Source of the DNA: Methylotenera_A sp049687015
GTDB lineage: Bacteria > Pseudomonadota > Gammaproteobacteria > Burkholderiales > Methylophilaceae
Direction of reading: 5' to 3'
DNA length: 64,000 nucleotides
Assembly: GCA_049687015.1 (NCBI GenBank)
Contig: JBAVIP010000020.1
Location: 29,170 to 93,169 of the forward strand
Below are positions 31,817 through 40,724 of the stretch, piece by piece. The notes under the pieces are model-generated. The model ran no database searches and was not told the DNA's origin. It saw only the letters and a list, made by a program, of their open reading frames with translations. Within the stretch, counting starts at the first letter, position 1. Each line of letters starts with the position of its first letter. The position numbers were made by a program, and so were the translations under genes.

Positions 31817-33499
31817 ATGAATAACATTCTTTTCCTGATCCTGCGGCGCCTGCGGCGACCATTGATCGTGATCATCCTCAGCTTTGCCATCGCCATTGTT
31901 GGGCTGACGCTCATGCCCGGTGTTGATGACAAAGGCAATCCCTGGCATATGAGCGTATTCCAGGCTTTTTATGTCATCAGCTACACAGCCACGACCATTG
32001 GCTTTGGTGAAATCCCCTACCCCTACAGCCATGCACAGCGCCTCTGGATGACGTTTTCCATCTACCTGACTGTGATTCCATGGTTTTATGCTCTGGGTAA
32101 AATCATTACTTTGCTGCAGGACACCGCGCTACGCCAGGCAATCACCACAGAACGCTTTGCCAAAAGCGTGCGCTTGATTCAGGAGCCTTTTTATATCCTG
32201 TGCAGCTATGGCGAATCTGCTAGCTTATTGGCAAAAGCGCTGGATGACAAAGACATGCGCGTGGTGGTGATTGAATCCATGCAGGAGCGACTCACCGAAC
32301 TGGAACTGAGTGACACGAAAAATGTGATTCCCAGCCTGTGCGCCGATGCCAAGCTGCCGGATACGCTAGTTCATGCAGGCGTGCACCACCCTTTGTGCAG
32401 CGGCGTCGTCACGCTCACCGACAATGATCAGGTTAATCTGGCCGTTGCAGTGGCGGTTAAACTCATGAACCCTGACTTGCCCGTGCTGGCGCGCGCTGAA
32501 CGGGAAGACATCGCGGCAAATATGGCGTCTTTCGGCACGGATCACATCATTAATCCTTATGTGTTGTTTGGTGAGCAGTTGGCTGTGCGCGTGCATGCGA
32601 TTGGCACTTATATTTTGCACGAATGGCTCACCGACGTGCCAGGCGACACTTTGCCGCCACCCGAGTGCCCCCCCATGGGAAGGTGGATCGTGTGCGGTTA
32701 CGGACGTTTTGGGAAATCAGTGGTTAAAAATCTGGAACGCGAACATATGACCACCACCATCGTAGAAGCCTCGCCAGAGCTCACCGGATGTAAAAACTGC
32801 ATCGTGGGCAGCGGCACAGAAGCAAAAACCCTGATGGGAGCAGGTGTGTATGACGCTGTTGGTATTGTTGCCGGCACGGATAATGACATCAATAACTTAT
32901 CGATTGTTATGACCGCCTATGAGCTTAATCCAAAGCTATTTGTCATTGTACGTAAAAACAGGTGGCATAATAATGCACTGTTCAAGAAATTTGACGCCAA
33001 CATTACCATGCAGCCGCACGACATTATCGCGCATGAATGTCTAGCCCACATGATCTCACCGCTGCTGGCACAGTTTTTGGCGCTTGCACGCAACCAGAGC
33101 AATGCCTGGGCCAATGCGCTGGTAAGCCATCTGGTTTCAGTCGTAGGCGAAGCCGTGCCCGAAACCTGGGCTGTCACGATTAACAGCAAAAACGCTTCGG
33201 CAGTGGCTGCATTTATCCAGCAGAACCGCGGAGTAACGCTGCTGAACCTGACACAGGATCCAGCCAATCGTCAGAAGTACCTGCCGGTGGTCCCACTTAT
33301 GCTGCTGCGCAACAACGAACCCTGGCTATTGCCGGCAGAATCCACCTTCCTGAACGAAGGCGACCAGATACTTTTCTGTGGCAAGCCGATGGCAAAATCC
33401 ACCCAGCCGAGGCTATTAAATAACCACAAGGATCTGACCTACATTGTCGACGGAATAGAAGTTCCCGACAGCCTGATTTGGCGCTGGTTGAAGTCTTAG
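31817..33499 (+). CDS. potassium channel with two RCK (TrkA-N) domains
   Basis: The 560-residue protein has two helices flanking a pore loop with the selectivity filter TTIGFGEIPYPY (about residues 55-70). Two Rossmann-type RCK domains follow: FYILCSYGESASLLAKAL (about 122) and RWIVCGYGRFGKSVVKNL (about 291). C-terminal regulatory segments complete it. TIGFGE replaces the usual TVGYGD, a variant seen in other bacterial channels. The RCK domains suggest gating by nucleotide or ions. The gene lies between mutL and miaA, which are normally neighbours, and is on the opposite strand, so it looks inserted. Confidence 0.88.
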   Translation: MNNILFLILRRLRRPLIVIILSFAIAIVGLTLMPGVDDKGNPWHMSVFQAFYVISYTATTIGFGEIPYPYSHAQRLWMTFSIYLTVIPWFYALGKIITLLQDTALRQAITTERFAKSVRLIQEPFYILCSYGESASLLAKALDDKDMRVVVIESMQERLTELELSDTKNVIPSLCADAKLPDTLVHAGVHHPLCSGVVTLTDNDQVNLAVAVAVKLMNPDLPVLARAEREDIAANMASFGTDHIINPYVLFGEQLAVRVHAIGTYILHEWLTDVPGDTLPPPECPPMGRWIVCGYGRFGKSVVKNLEREHMTTTIVEASPELTGCKNCIVGSGTEAKTLMGAGVYDAVGIVAGTDNDINNLSIVMTAYELNPKLFVIVRKNRWHNNALFKKFDANITMQPHDIIAHECLAHMISPLLAQFLALARNQSNAWANALVSHLVSVVGEAVPETWAVTINSKNASAVAAFIQQNRGVTLLNLTQDPANRQKYLPVVPLMLLRNNEPWLLPAESTFLNEGDQILFCGKPMAKSTQPRLLNNHKDLTYIVDGIEVPDSLIWRWLKS

Positions 33500-33552
33500 C
33501 AAAAACAACTGGCAAAAACGTCCCTTGGCAAATACATAAACTACAGCCTGCT

Positions 33553-35352
33553 TCATTTTCCCCGCATAAACATCTTATCCAGATCCAGCATTGAAATCTG
33601 GAACCAGGTCGGGCGGCCATGGTTGCATTGGCCTGAGCGTTCGGTCGCTTCCATATCGCGCAGCAATGCGTTCATTTCTGGAATAGTAAGGCTGCGATTG
33701 GCGCGCACGGCGGCGTGGCAGGCCATGGTGCCGAGCAGTTCGTTTCTGCGTTCCGTAAGCGCACGGCTAGCGCCGTATACGCGTAAATCCTTCAGTACGT
33801 CTCTGGCTAATTGTACGGCATCGGCACTTTGCAGCATGGTGGGCACTGCGCGCACCGCAAGCGTGGTGGGTGAAAGAATGGCGATATCAAACCCGAGTTG
33901 TTGCAGGCTGTTTTCGCCACTCGCAAGCGCTTCGTGTACTGCCGCTACTTCGAGCCTATCCGCATTGAAACTCACCGGAAGCAGCAACGGCTGCATAGCA
34001 ACACTTTTACTGTCGAGCGCGTTTTTAAGTTGCTCGTACATAATGCGCTCGTGCGCAGCATGCATATCCACCACAACCAAACCTTGTGCATTCTGCGCCA
34101 ACACATACACGCCATGGATTTGCGCGACGGCAAAGCCAAGCGGATACTCATTTTCACCCGAATTGGCATCGTCAGAAGGCGCATGGATATTGGCTTGCAG
34201 GGCACCTGTTTGAGCGTTTCCAAATAGTGCTTGATAAAAACTATCGGGCTGGTTGGCGCTTAAATTGATTTGCGACTGATACTTGGGGTATTGTCCTTCG
34301 ACAAGCTCAGGACGAACGGTAAAAGGATTATTCGCCGCCTGCCCCGCTGTCACCGCGTTAGAAGCGCCAGTTGGCGTAGCCAGCGCTTTATGCAGCGAAT
34401 GGAAAATGAAGCGATGTATCGCCTGTCCATCTCGAAAACGCACTTCGGTTTTGGCAGGATGCACGTTCACATCCACCAAATTGGGATCCAGCTCCAAAAA
34501 CAGGACAAATGCTGGGTGACGATCGTGATGCAGCACATCCTGATAGGCTTGGCGGATGGCATGGGCAATGAGCTTGTCTCGCACAAAACGACCGTTGACG
34601 TACACATATTGCGTATCGCGGCTATTGCGGTTAAACGTCGGCTTGGCTGCCATGCCCCAAAGCCGCAAGCCAGCGGCGGATTCATCGATACTTATTGATT
34701 CAGCCGCAAATTCTGCCCCTAATACTTCGCTAAAGCGCTTTTCTGGCGCTCCAATTAAAAACCTGCTCAACGCCCTGCCATTGTGTTGCAGCATAAACGC
34801 CACATCTGGCCGAGAAAGCGCGATGCGGCTAAATGCTTCTTCGCAATGCGCAAACTCGGTGGCTTCCGTTTTTAAAAACTTACGCCGTGCGGGTGTGTTG
34901 AAATACAAATCGCTCACTTCCACAATCGTGCCAGCATCTAATGCAGCAGGCTCAAGCGGCGCTATTTCACTGCCTTCTGAGGCAATACGCCATGCGTGTT
35001 TTGTTTGTTGCGCACGGCTCGAAATAGTCGTGCGCGAGACCGATGCGATGCTCGCCAGCGCCTCACCACGAAAGCCTAAGCTGGCAACGGATTCCAAATC
35101 TTCCAGACTGGCGATTTTGCTGGTAGCGTGGCGCGTAAGCGCCATGGCCAAATCATCCTGTGCAATACCGCTGCCGTTATCTGCTACGCGCAATTGTTTG
35201 ACGCCGCCCTGCAGCAACGACACTTGAATCTCTGTACTGCCAGCATCCAGGCTGTTTTCCAGCAGCTCTTTTAGCGCAGAAGCGGGTCGCTCCACCACCT
35301 CGCCCGCGGCGATTTGACTGATAAGTTGATCGGGTAAAAGTAAGATTCGCAT
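33553..35352 (-). CDS. mutL: DNA mismatch repair protein MutL with endonuclease motif
   Basis: The 599-residue protein has an N-terminal GHKL ATPase (ELLENSLDAGS, DNGSGI, SLGFRGEALASIASV) and a C-terminal dimerisation domain. It contains DMHAAHERIMYE, fitting the D-(Q/M)-HA-x2-E-x4-E endonuclease motif, and the zinc-site partners ACHAAVRAN and CNHGRPT. It is therefore a nicking MutL, as in Neisseria, unlike E. coli. The linker contains residues VRPELVEG encoded by a REP-like repeat at 34295-34319, inserted in frame. Upstream on the same strand is amiC, but an SDR gene on the opposite strand lies between them. Confidence 0.95.
   Translation of the reverse strand: MRILLLPDQLISQIAAGEVVERPASALKELLENSLDAGSTEIQVSLLQGGVKQLRVADNGSGIAQDDLAMALTRHATSKIASLEDLESVASLGFRGEALASIASVSRTTISSRAQQTKHAWRIASEGSEIAPLEPAALDAGTIVEVSDLYFNTPARRKFLKTEATEFAHCEEAFSRIALSRPDVAFMLQHNGRALSRFLIGAPEKRFSEVLGAEFAAESISIDESAAGLRLWGMAAKPTFNRNSRDTQYVYVNGRFVRDKLIAHAIRQAYQDVLHHDRHPAFVLFLELDPNLVDVNVHPAKTEVRFRDGQAIHRFIFHSLHKALATPTGASNAVTAGQAANNPFTVRPELVEGQYPKYQSQINLSANQPDSFYQALFGNAQTGALQANIHAPSDDANSGENEYPLGFAVAQIHGVYVLAQNAQGLVVVDMHAAHERIMYEQLKNALDSKSVAMQPLLLPVSFNADRLEVAAVHEALASGENSLQQLGFDIAILSPTTLAVRAVPTMLQSADAVQLARDVLKDLRVYGASRALTERRNELLGTMACHAAVRANRSLTIPEMNALLRDMEATERSGQCNHGRPTWFQISMLDLDKMFMRGK
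34295..34319. repeat. REP-like repeat unit inside the mutL coding sequence
   Basis: The core TTCGACAAGCTCAGGACGAA is the same unit as in the palindromic element at 25981-26107. Here it lies in the region coding the variable linker of MutL and is read in frame as VRPELVEG. The linker tolerates length change, so the insertion is probably harmless. Confidence 0.75.
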
Positions 35353-35488
35353 AAACTTTTTATTTGATGTATCTATTCATTTAGATACGTTTGTATTTTA
35401 CCTGCAATGCAGCAGCGCCGCTCTATCACTGCAACATAAATCGTACTAAACTCAACGTATTGACATATTCTTTTATGGGGAGTTGAAG

Positions 35489-36283
35489 ATGAAAATCGAC
35501 GGCAAACTAGTGTTGGTCACGGGCGCTTCCAGCGGCATGGGCGAAGGCATAGCGAGAGCAATGGCAAAAGCCGGCGGTCGCTTGGTTTTACTGGCAAGAA
35601 ACCAAACCGAACTAGACCGCGTGGCAGGCTTAATCAAAGCCATGGGCGGCGAAGCGCATGCTTTCTCGGTAGATTTGAAAGATGCAGATGCGGTTACCAA
35701 AGTGGCGGCGCAAATTACGCAACAGCTTGGTACGCCCGATGTGATCGTCAACAACGCTGGTGCAGGCAAATGGCGTTTTGTGGATGAAACCACGCCCGCG
35801 GAAGCGGTAGAAATGATGGCCGTGCCTTACTTTGCTGCTTTTAATGTCACGCATGCGTTTCTACCCGCCATGCTAAAGAGAAACAGCGGCCATATCGTCA
35901 ACATGAGTTCTGTCGCCTCGCGCTTTGTATGGCCTGGCGCAACCGCTTATATCGCCGCGCGCTGGGCAGTGCGCGGGTTCACAGAGGCATTGCGCGCTGA
36001 TTTAGATCGCACCAATATCAACGTGACACTGTATGAATCTGCCAGCGTGAAATCACCTTATTGGGAGCACAATCCTGGCAGCGCTGAGCGCGAACCAGGC
36101 ATAGCCATCATTATTCCCAAACTAAGTGTTGAAGACGTTGGGGAAGCCGTGGTGCGGGGCGTAGAACGCAATAAAAAGCTCATCATCATTCCGTTTATGA
36201 CGAAATTGATTTATTGGCAGCACGCGCTGTTTCCGTGGCTGGTGCAGTGGCTATTGACAAAAACCGGTTACAAACGCAAATAG
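35489..36283 (+). CDS. short-chain dehydrogenase/reductase
   Basis: The 264-residue SDR has the NAD(P) motif TGASSGMGEGIA, the NNAG motif (VIVNNAGAGKW) and the active-site Ser in NMSSVASRF. The usual catalytic Y-x-x-x-K reads Y-I-A-A-R, with Arg in place of Lys (GATAYIAARWAVRGF). That change may weaken or abolish typical activity. I chose ATG 35489 because GGGGAG lies eight bases before it; a TTG two codons earlier is also in frame. The gene interrupts amiC-mutL on the opposite strand and ends three bases before amiC. The substrate is unknown. Confidence 0.85.
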   Translation: MKIDGKLVLVTGASSGMGEGIARAMAKAGGRLVLLARNQTELDRVAGLIKAMGGEAHAFSVDLKDADAVTKVAAQITQQLGTPDVIVNNAGAGKWRFVDETTPAEAVEMMAVPYFAAFNVTHAFLPAMLKRNSGHIVNMSSVASRFVWPGATAYIAARWAVRGFTEALRADLDRTNINVTLYESASVKSPYWEHNPGSAEREPGIAIIIPKLSVEDVGEAVVRGVERNKKLIIIPFMTKLIYWQHALFPWLVQWLLTKTGYKRK

Positions 36284-36286
36284 TTA

Positions 36287-37654
36287 CTATTCTTTTGCGA
36301 CTTTGGTTTTTGCCAGAGCAGGATTGCTGGCGAAATACTTTTTAATGCCATTCAAAATCGAGTTGGCAAGCTTGTCCTGGTAAGCATCATCATTCAGTTT
36401 GCGCTCTTCATCAGGGTTGCTGATAAATGCCGTCTCAACCAATATCGACGGAATGTCTGGCGATTTCAACACCGCAAAACCTGCCTGCTCGACACGCGGC
36501 TTGTGCAAATTATTAATTTCGCCAATGTTGCTCAGCACAGCTTTTCCTAGTTTCAGACTGTCATTAATGGTGGCAGCTTGCGATAAATCCAACAAAGTTT
36601 TGGCTAGCACCGGGTCTTTGTCATCCAAGCTCACGCCGCCGATTAAATCGGATTCATTTTCTTTTTTGGCTAAATAGCGCGCACCGGCACTGGTGGCGCC
36701 TTTTTCAGAAAGGGCAAATACCGAAGAGCCGCGCGCAGACTGGTTAGTAAAGGCATCGGCATGAATCGAAACGAATAAATCGGCCTTAAATTTTCGCGCT
36801 TTAACCACGCGCCCATGCAGCGGAATAAAATAATCACCATCACGCGTCAAAATACCGCGCATATTGGGTTCTGCGTCAATTTTCTCTTTCAATTTTTTTG
36901 CTATGGTTAAGGTAATATTTTTTTCACGGCTACCATTGGCACCGCGTGCGCCAGGATCTTCGCCGCCATGTCCGGCATCAATGGCGATGGTGATTAAACG
37001 TCCGTCTTCTTTACTTGCCGCGGGTTTGTTTGTGTCTGACGGTGTCCCTGCTGTTGCATCAGCAGGTTTAAATGTGGCCTCAGCCGGCGTAGTTGCATTA
37101 GGCGCATTTGCATTAGTAGGTTCTGCAGCTGGCTCGACCGGCTTGTCTTCAGGCGCGCCTGTGTTGGGCGGCAGCGGCTCTACTACTGGCTTAGGCTGGT
37201 CTGCTTCAGCATTCTTTTTACCAAGCATGGCCATTAATTCATCCTGCAATGGATAAATATCCAGCACTAAGCGATTTTTGTAATCACCAGCGGGCGCAAG
37301 CGCAAACAGGTTAGATTTCACCTCGCCTTTTAAATCGACGGCCACGCGCACCACGCCTGGCTTGTAGTTGGCTACGCGTACTTGCTTGATATAAGGGTCG
37401 CTTGACAGGATTTTGTCAGATAGCGTCTTTAAAACACTGGTGAGCTCTACATCTTCGATGTCCAGCACTAATCGGTCAGGATTTTTCAGGATAATCAGCT
37501 GATATTTAATCGGCGCGGTCGATTCAAATGCAACGCGAGTGTAATCATCCGCTGGCCATACACGCGCTGCTGTGATGGTGTTAGCCGCGTAGCCATTTAT
37601 AGTGATTAGCAACAAACAAACAAATAATAGTTTTACTAAAATGCTTCTAAACAT
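36287..37654 (-). CDS. amiC: N-acetylmuramoyl-L-alanine amidase AmiC
   Basis: The 455-residue periplasmic amidase splits septal peptidoglycan during cell separation. It has a signal peptide, an AMIN domain (about 25-150), a low-complexity Pro/Ala/Thr linker (about 150-215) and an Amidase_3 domain with IAIDAGHGGEDPGA, VSIHADAF and LVETAFISNP. The zinc ligands His and Glu are present. It overlaps tsaE by 19 bases at its start. A separate gene at 39184 encodes a close copy of the AMIN half only. Confidence 0.94.
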   Translation of the reverse strand: MFRSILVKLLFVCLLLITINGYAANTITAARVWPADDYTRVAFESTAPIKYQLIILKNPDRLVLDIEDVELTSVLKTLSDKILSSDPYIKQVRVANYKPGVVRVAVDLKGEVKSNLFALAPAGDYKNRLVLDIYPLQDELMAMLGKKNAEADQPKPVVEPLPPNTGAPEDKPVEPAAEPTNANAPNATTPAEATFKPADATAGTPSDTNKPAASKEDGRLITIAIDAGHGGEDPGARGANGSREKNITLTIAKKLKEKIDAEPNMRGILTRDGDYFIPLHGRVVKARKFKADLFVSIHADAFTNQSARGSSVFALSEKGATSAGARYLAKKENESDLIGGVSLDDKDPVLAKTLLDLSQAATINDSLKLGKAVLSNIGEINNLHKPRVEQAGFAVLKSPDIPSILVETAFISNPDEERKLNDDAYQDKLANSILNGIKKYFASNPALAKTKVAKE

Positions 37655-38115
37655 TGCGTTCCTAATGGCGAACCCGCTGAAAACTGAATTTTACGCCCTT
37701 CTTTAAACAATGAAAGACATACATGAATATCAGGCTCGGGCAATACATGCGCAGCTCTTTCTGGCCATTCAATCATGCAAATACTTTGCGGATTGAAATA
37801 ATCTCTAAAACCTGCAGCATCCCATTCATCCTCGCTTGTAAATCGATATAAATCAAAATGATATACATTATAACTAGAATCTACTTTAGGATCAATTTCG
37901 TAAGGTTCAACCAAATTATAAGTCGGGCTTTTTACTTTGCCGGCATGCCCTAACCCATGCAGGACACCGCGTACAAAGGTGGTTTTACCCGCGCCAAGAT
38001 CGCCATGCAGGTACACCACCAGACCAGCCTTAACAATATGTGCAAAGCGCATGCCACAAGCCAGGGTAGCTGCTTCATCATTCAGGGTAAGTGTAATATC
38101 ATTGGCGCTATGCAT
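37636..38115 (-). CDS. tsaE: tRNA threonylcarbamoyladenosine ATPase TsaE
   Basis: The 159-residue P-loop protein (YLHGDLGAGKTTFVRGVL) works with TsaB and TsaD to make t6A37 in tRNA. SPTYNLVEPYE and HFDLYRF are further family motifs, and MIEWPER near the end is typical. GAAG lies about nine bases upstream of the ATG at 38115. Its start codon overlaps the start codon of the divergent queG in the palindrome ATGCAT (38110-38115). The 3' end overlaps amiC by 19 bases, so the two are cotranscribed, as in E. coli. Confidence 0.93.
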   Translation of the reverse strand: MHSANDITLTLNDEAATLACGMRFAHIVKAGLVVYLHGDLGAGKTTFVRGVLHGLGHAGKVKSPTYNLVEPYEIDPKVDSSYNVYHFDLYRFTSEDEWDAAGFRDYFNPQSICMIEWPERAAHVLPEPDIHVCLSLFKEGRKIQFSAGSPLGTQCLEAF

Positions 38116-39171
38116 TTAAATTCTTCTAACGACTTGACTGCGCTGGCGGCTGACATCAGGCGCTGGGGCCGTGAACTGGGCTTCGCCGAGATTGGCATTA
38201 CCGATACCGACTTGACGGACGCAGAGGCTGAACATCAGGCATGGATTAACAAAGGCTTTCATGGTGACATGGATTATATGGCAAAACATGGCACCAAGCG
38301 CACGCGCCCTGCTGATTTGGTGCCAAATACCGTGCGCGTGATCGTAGCCCGCCTGGATTATTTACCGCCCAAAGCGCAAGACAGCTGGGATGTGATGAAG
38401 GACGGCGAAAAAGCCTTTATCTCAAGATACTCCTTAGGCCGCGATTACCACAAAGTCATGCGGCAGAAACTGCAAAAACTGTGCGATAAAATTGCAGAGA
38501 ATATAAACGAATTTGAGTTCAGAGTATTCACAGACAGCGCGCCAGTGCTGGAGGTAGCACTGGCAGAAAAAGCTGGCCTGGGCTGGCGCGGCAAGCATAC
38601 TTTGCTGATTAACAAAGAACATGGCTCCTGGTTTTTTCTGGGCGAAATTTACACCAATTTGCCATTGCCTATTGATGCAAAAGCCAGCAACCATTGCGGC
38701 AGCTGCAGCGCCTGCATTGATATCTGCCCTACCCGCGCCATTACCGCGCCTTATGAGGTGGATGCGCGGCGCTGCATTTCCTATCTAACCATCGAGCTAA
38801 AAACCGCGATTCCTGTTGAATTTAGGCCACTCATAGGCAACAGGGTATATGGCTGCGATGATTGCCAATTGGTTTGCCCATGGAACAAGTTTGCAGAAAC
38901 CACGCAAGAACCAGATTTTAATGTGCGAAACGGCCTGGATGACATCAGCCTCGTGGAATGTTTTGCCTGGTCTGAGGCCGAATTTAAACAGAAAATGGCA
39001 GGCAGCGCGATTTATAGAATCGGCTACTCACAATGGCTACGCAACATTGCCGTGGGTTTGGGCAATGCGCCTAGTACGCCGGCAGTGATAGGCGCCTTAA
39101 AAACACGAGAGTATGACAACAATGAATTGATTCGTGAGCACGTAGTCTGGGCTTTGCAGCAACATCAATAA
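38110..39171 (+). CDS. queG: epoxyqueuosine reductase QueG
   Basis: The 353-residue enzyme reduces epoxyqueuosine to queuosine in tRNA using cobalamin and two 4Fe-4S clusters. Cluster cysteines are in CGSCSACIDICPTRAI and, completing the set, CISYLTIELK and GCDDCQLVCPWNKF. The N-terminal cobalamin-binding part (FAEIGITDTDL) and a HEAT-like tail (REHVVWALQQH) are normal. The frame is open further upstream, across tsaE, but ATG 38110 matches the family N-terminus. Start codons of queG and tsaE share ATGCAT, so each promoter must lie inside the other gene. Confidence 0.94.
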   Translation: MHLNSSNDLTALAADIRRWGRELGFAEIGITDTDLTDAEAEHQAWINKGFHGDMDYMAKHGTKRTRPADLVPNTVRVIVARLDYLPPKAQDSWDVMKDGEKAFISRYSLGRDYHKVMRQKLQKLCDKIAENINEFEFRVFTDSAPVLEVALAEKAGLGWRGKHTLLINKEHGSWFFLGEIYTNLPLPIDAKASNHCGSCSACIDICPTRAITAPYEVDARRCISYLTIELKTAIPVEFRPLIGNRVYGCDDCQLVCPWNKFAETTQEPDFNVRNGLDDISLVECFAWSEAEFKQKMAGSAIYRIGYSQWLRNIAVGLGNAPSTPAVIGALKTREYDNNELIREHVVWALQQHQ

Positions 39172-39183
39172 ATTAATGATTTG

Positions 39184-39780
39184 CTAAAATGCATCTTGGC
39201 TTGGCTCGGGTTCGTATAGAGGACCTGGCTCCAATATAATTTTAGCTCCGCTACTTTTTGAATCGTTATTTACCCCTATGTTTCCATCAGGAGCGCCTGA
39301 AAATGTTTCTTGAGCATTTTCCTGAATTATTGGAGTATCTTGCAGCGGGAAAACATCTAAAGTCAATCTGTACTTATATTCGCCTACAGGCTGATAAGCT
39401 GTAAGACGGGGTTTAGCTTGCGTTCTCAAATCAACCACTATGCGAGTAATGCCTTGCTTAAAACTAGCTACCCGCAATTGTTTAATGTAAAAGTCATCAG
39501 GCAAAATTTTACTTACAAGTGCTTTTAGTGTTTGATTTATTGGGGTATTTTTTATATCCAACACAATACGATTTGGATTTTTAAGAATAAGCATTGAATG
39601 CACAATAACTTGATCTGACTCGATGGTAATGCGAGTGTATTCACTGACTGGCAGCACACTGCTGGCGATGACTGTTGCCCCGTAAATCGACATATGGGTT
39701 AGCAACAAAATGCAGGTAAATAAAGTTTTAACTAAAAAAGCCGCAGTATTGGCGCCACCATAATTTATGCACTTATTCAC
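39184..39780 (-). CDS. stand-alone AMIN-domain protein, paralogue of AmiC N-terminus
   Basis: The 198-residue exported protein has a signal-anchor (TLFTCILLLTHMSIYGATVI) and one AMIN domain. It matches AmiC segment by segment: ILKNP(N/D)R(I/L)VLDI, SKIL-(D/S)(D/P)-YIKQ(L/V)RVA, (I/V)RV(I/A)VDL and YK(Y/N)RL(T/V)LD(V/I)(F/Y)PLQD. It lacks the amidase domain. AMIN domains bind peptidoglycan or target proteins to the septum. It could modulate AmiC localisation or be a decaying duplicate. The tail is unusual (GAPDGNIGVNND, EPGPLYEPEPSQ). The gene is separated from amiC by tsaE and queG. Confidence 0.75.
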   Translation of the reverse strand: MNKCINYGGANTAAFLVKTLFTCILLLTHMSIYGATVIASSVLPVSEYTRITIESDQVIVHSMLILKNPNRIVLDIKNTPINQTLKALVSKILPDDFYIKQLRVASFKQGITRIVVDLRTQAKPRLTAYQPVGEYKYRLTLDVFPLQDTPIIQENAQETFSGAPDGNIGVNNDSKSSGAKIILEPGPLYEPEPSQDAF

Positions 39781-39801
39781 ATGCCAGAACTTACTGACAA
39801 A

Positions 39802-40722
39802 TCACCTCAAAGTCAACATCGCCGCACCCAGCATGCCCGCCTGATCATGCGCAGTAGAGGTTTTGACTAATATTTTGCCGCGCAATACAGGAATCAAGTC
39901 GGTTACCAAACGGCGTGTAAAAGGCTCTTGCATGAGCGTCCAGGCGCCTGTCATGCCGCCGCCAATAATCACATTTTTCACATCAATCACTTTTACAATG
40001 CTGGCCAGCGTCTGTGCCAACGCGTTTGCGGCAACTTCATAAGCGGTAATCGCGGCTATATTGCCCACCTTGGCGAGTTCTGCGATCTGTTCTGCCGTGT
40101 ACTGCTGTTGCGTGGCATTAAAGTAGCTTATAGCGACGCCTGAAGCGGAGGCATACTGCTCCATGCAGCCCTTGTTGCCGCAGCCGCACTGTCTACCATC
40201 TGGTTCGATAATGATATGCCCGACTTCCATCGCCACGCCGTGTTGGCCAGAATAAAGTTTTCCACTGGTATCGATGAAGCCGCCGCCCACGCCTGTGCCT
40301 AAACCCATGTAAATTAAACCACCTTCTGGCTTGCCCGCCATGCAATATTCGCCGTAAGCTGCAGCATTGGCATCGTTTTCTACCACTACTTTTTTGCCAA
40401 CGATCCGGCTTAAATCGGCTGCCAGATTCACGTTTTTCAAACCCGGCAAATTGGGCGATTGCGCAATGGTGTGCGTTTGCGGATCGATAAAGCCTGGAAA
40501 GCCAATGCCTATCGCCTCCACTTCAGGGTATTTCAGCAAAACGGTTTGTATTGCATTGGCGGTAACTTCAAGTATTTTTTGCCAGGCCTGGTCGGGAGCA
40601 TGGTCTTTGCAGAACTGTGAAAAATTTGCCTGAAAGCGCGTTTCTTCTATCAGCACCAAGTCAGAGAACACACCCATGCGCAAATTGGTACCGCCGACGT
40701 CTATGCCGATGCGCATCGCCAT
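39802..40722 (-). CDS. ROK-family sugar kinase (glucokinase/fructokinase-like)
   Basis: The 306-residue kinase has the ATP motif GIDVGGTNLRMGVF, the sugar-binding VVENDANAAAYGEY with the catalytic Asp, GLGTGVGGGFI, and the ROK zinc motif CGCGNKGCMEQYASASG. It probably phosphorylates glucose released from glycogen by the neighbouring enzymes. The start is two bases after malQ, and an ATG two codons further in is also possible. Fructokinase or N-acetylglucosamine kinase cannot be excluded from sequence alone. Confidence 0.85.
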   Translation of the reverse strand: MAMRIGIDVGGTNLRMGVFSDLVLIEETRFQANFSQFCKDHAPDQAWQKILEVTANAIQTVLLKYPEVEAIGIGFPGFIDPQTHTIAQSPNLPGLKNVNLAADLSRIVGKKVVVENDANAAAYGEYCMAGKPEGGLIYMGLGTGVGGGFIDTSGKLYSGQHGVAMEVGHIIIEPDGRQCGCGNKGCMEQYASASGVAISYFNATQQQYTAEQIAELAKVGNIAAITAYEVAANALAQTLASIVKVIDVKNVIIGGGMTGAWTLMQEPFTRRLVTDLIPVLRGKILVKTSTAHDQAGMLGAAMLTLR

Positions 40723-40724
40723 GC

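Noticed and set aside
34556..35227. 223-codon plus-strand open frame opposite mutL
   Set aside because: It is antisense to the conserved ATPase domain of MutL; its product is Ser/Ala-rich with no family resemblance.
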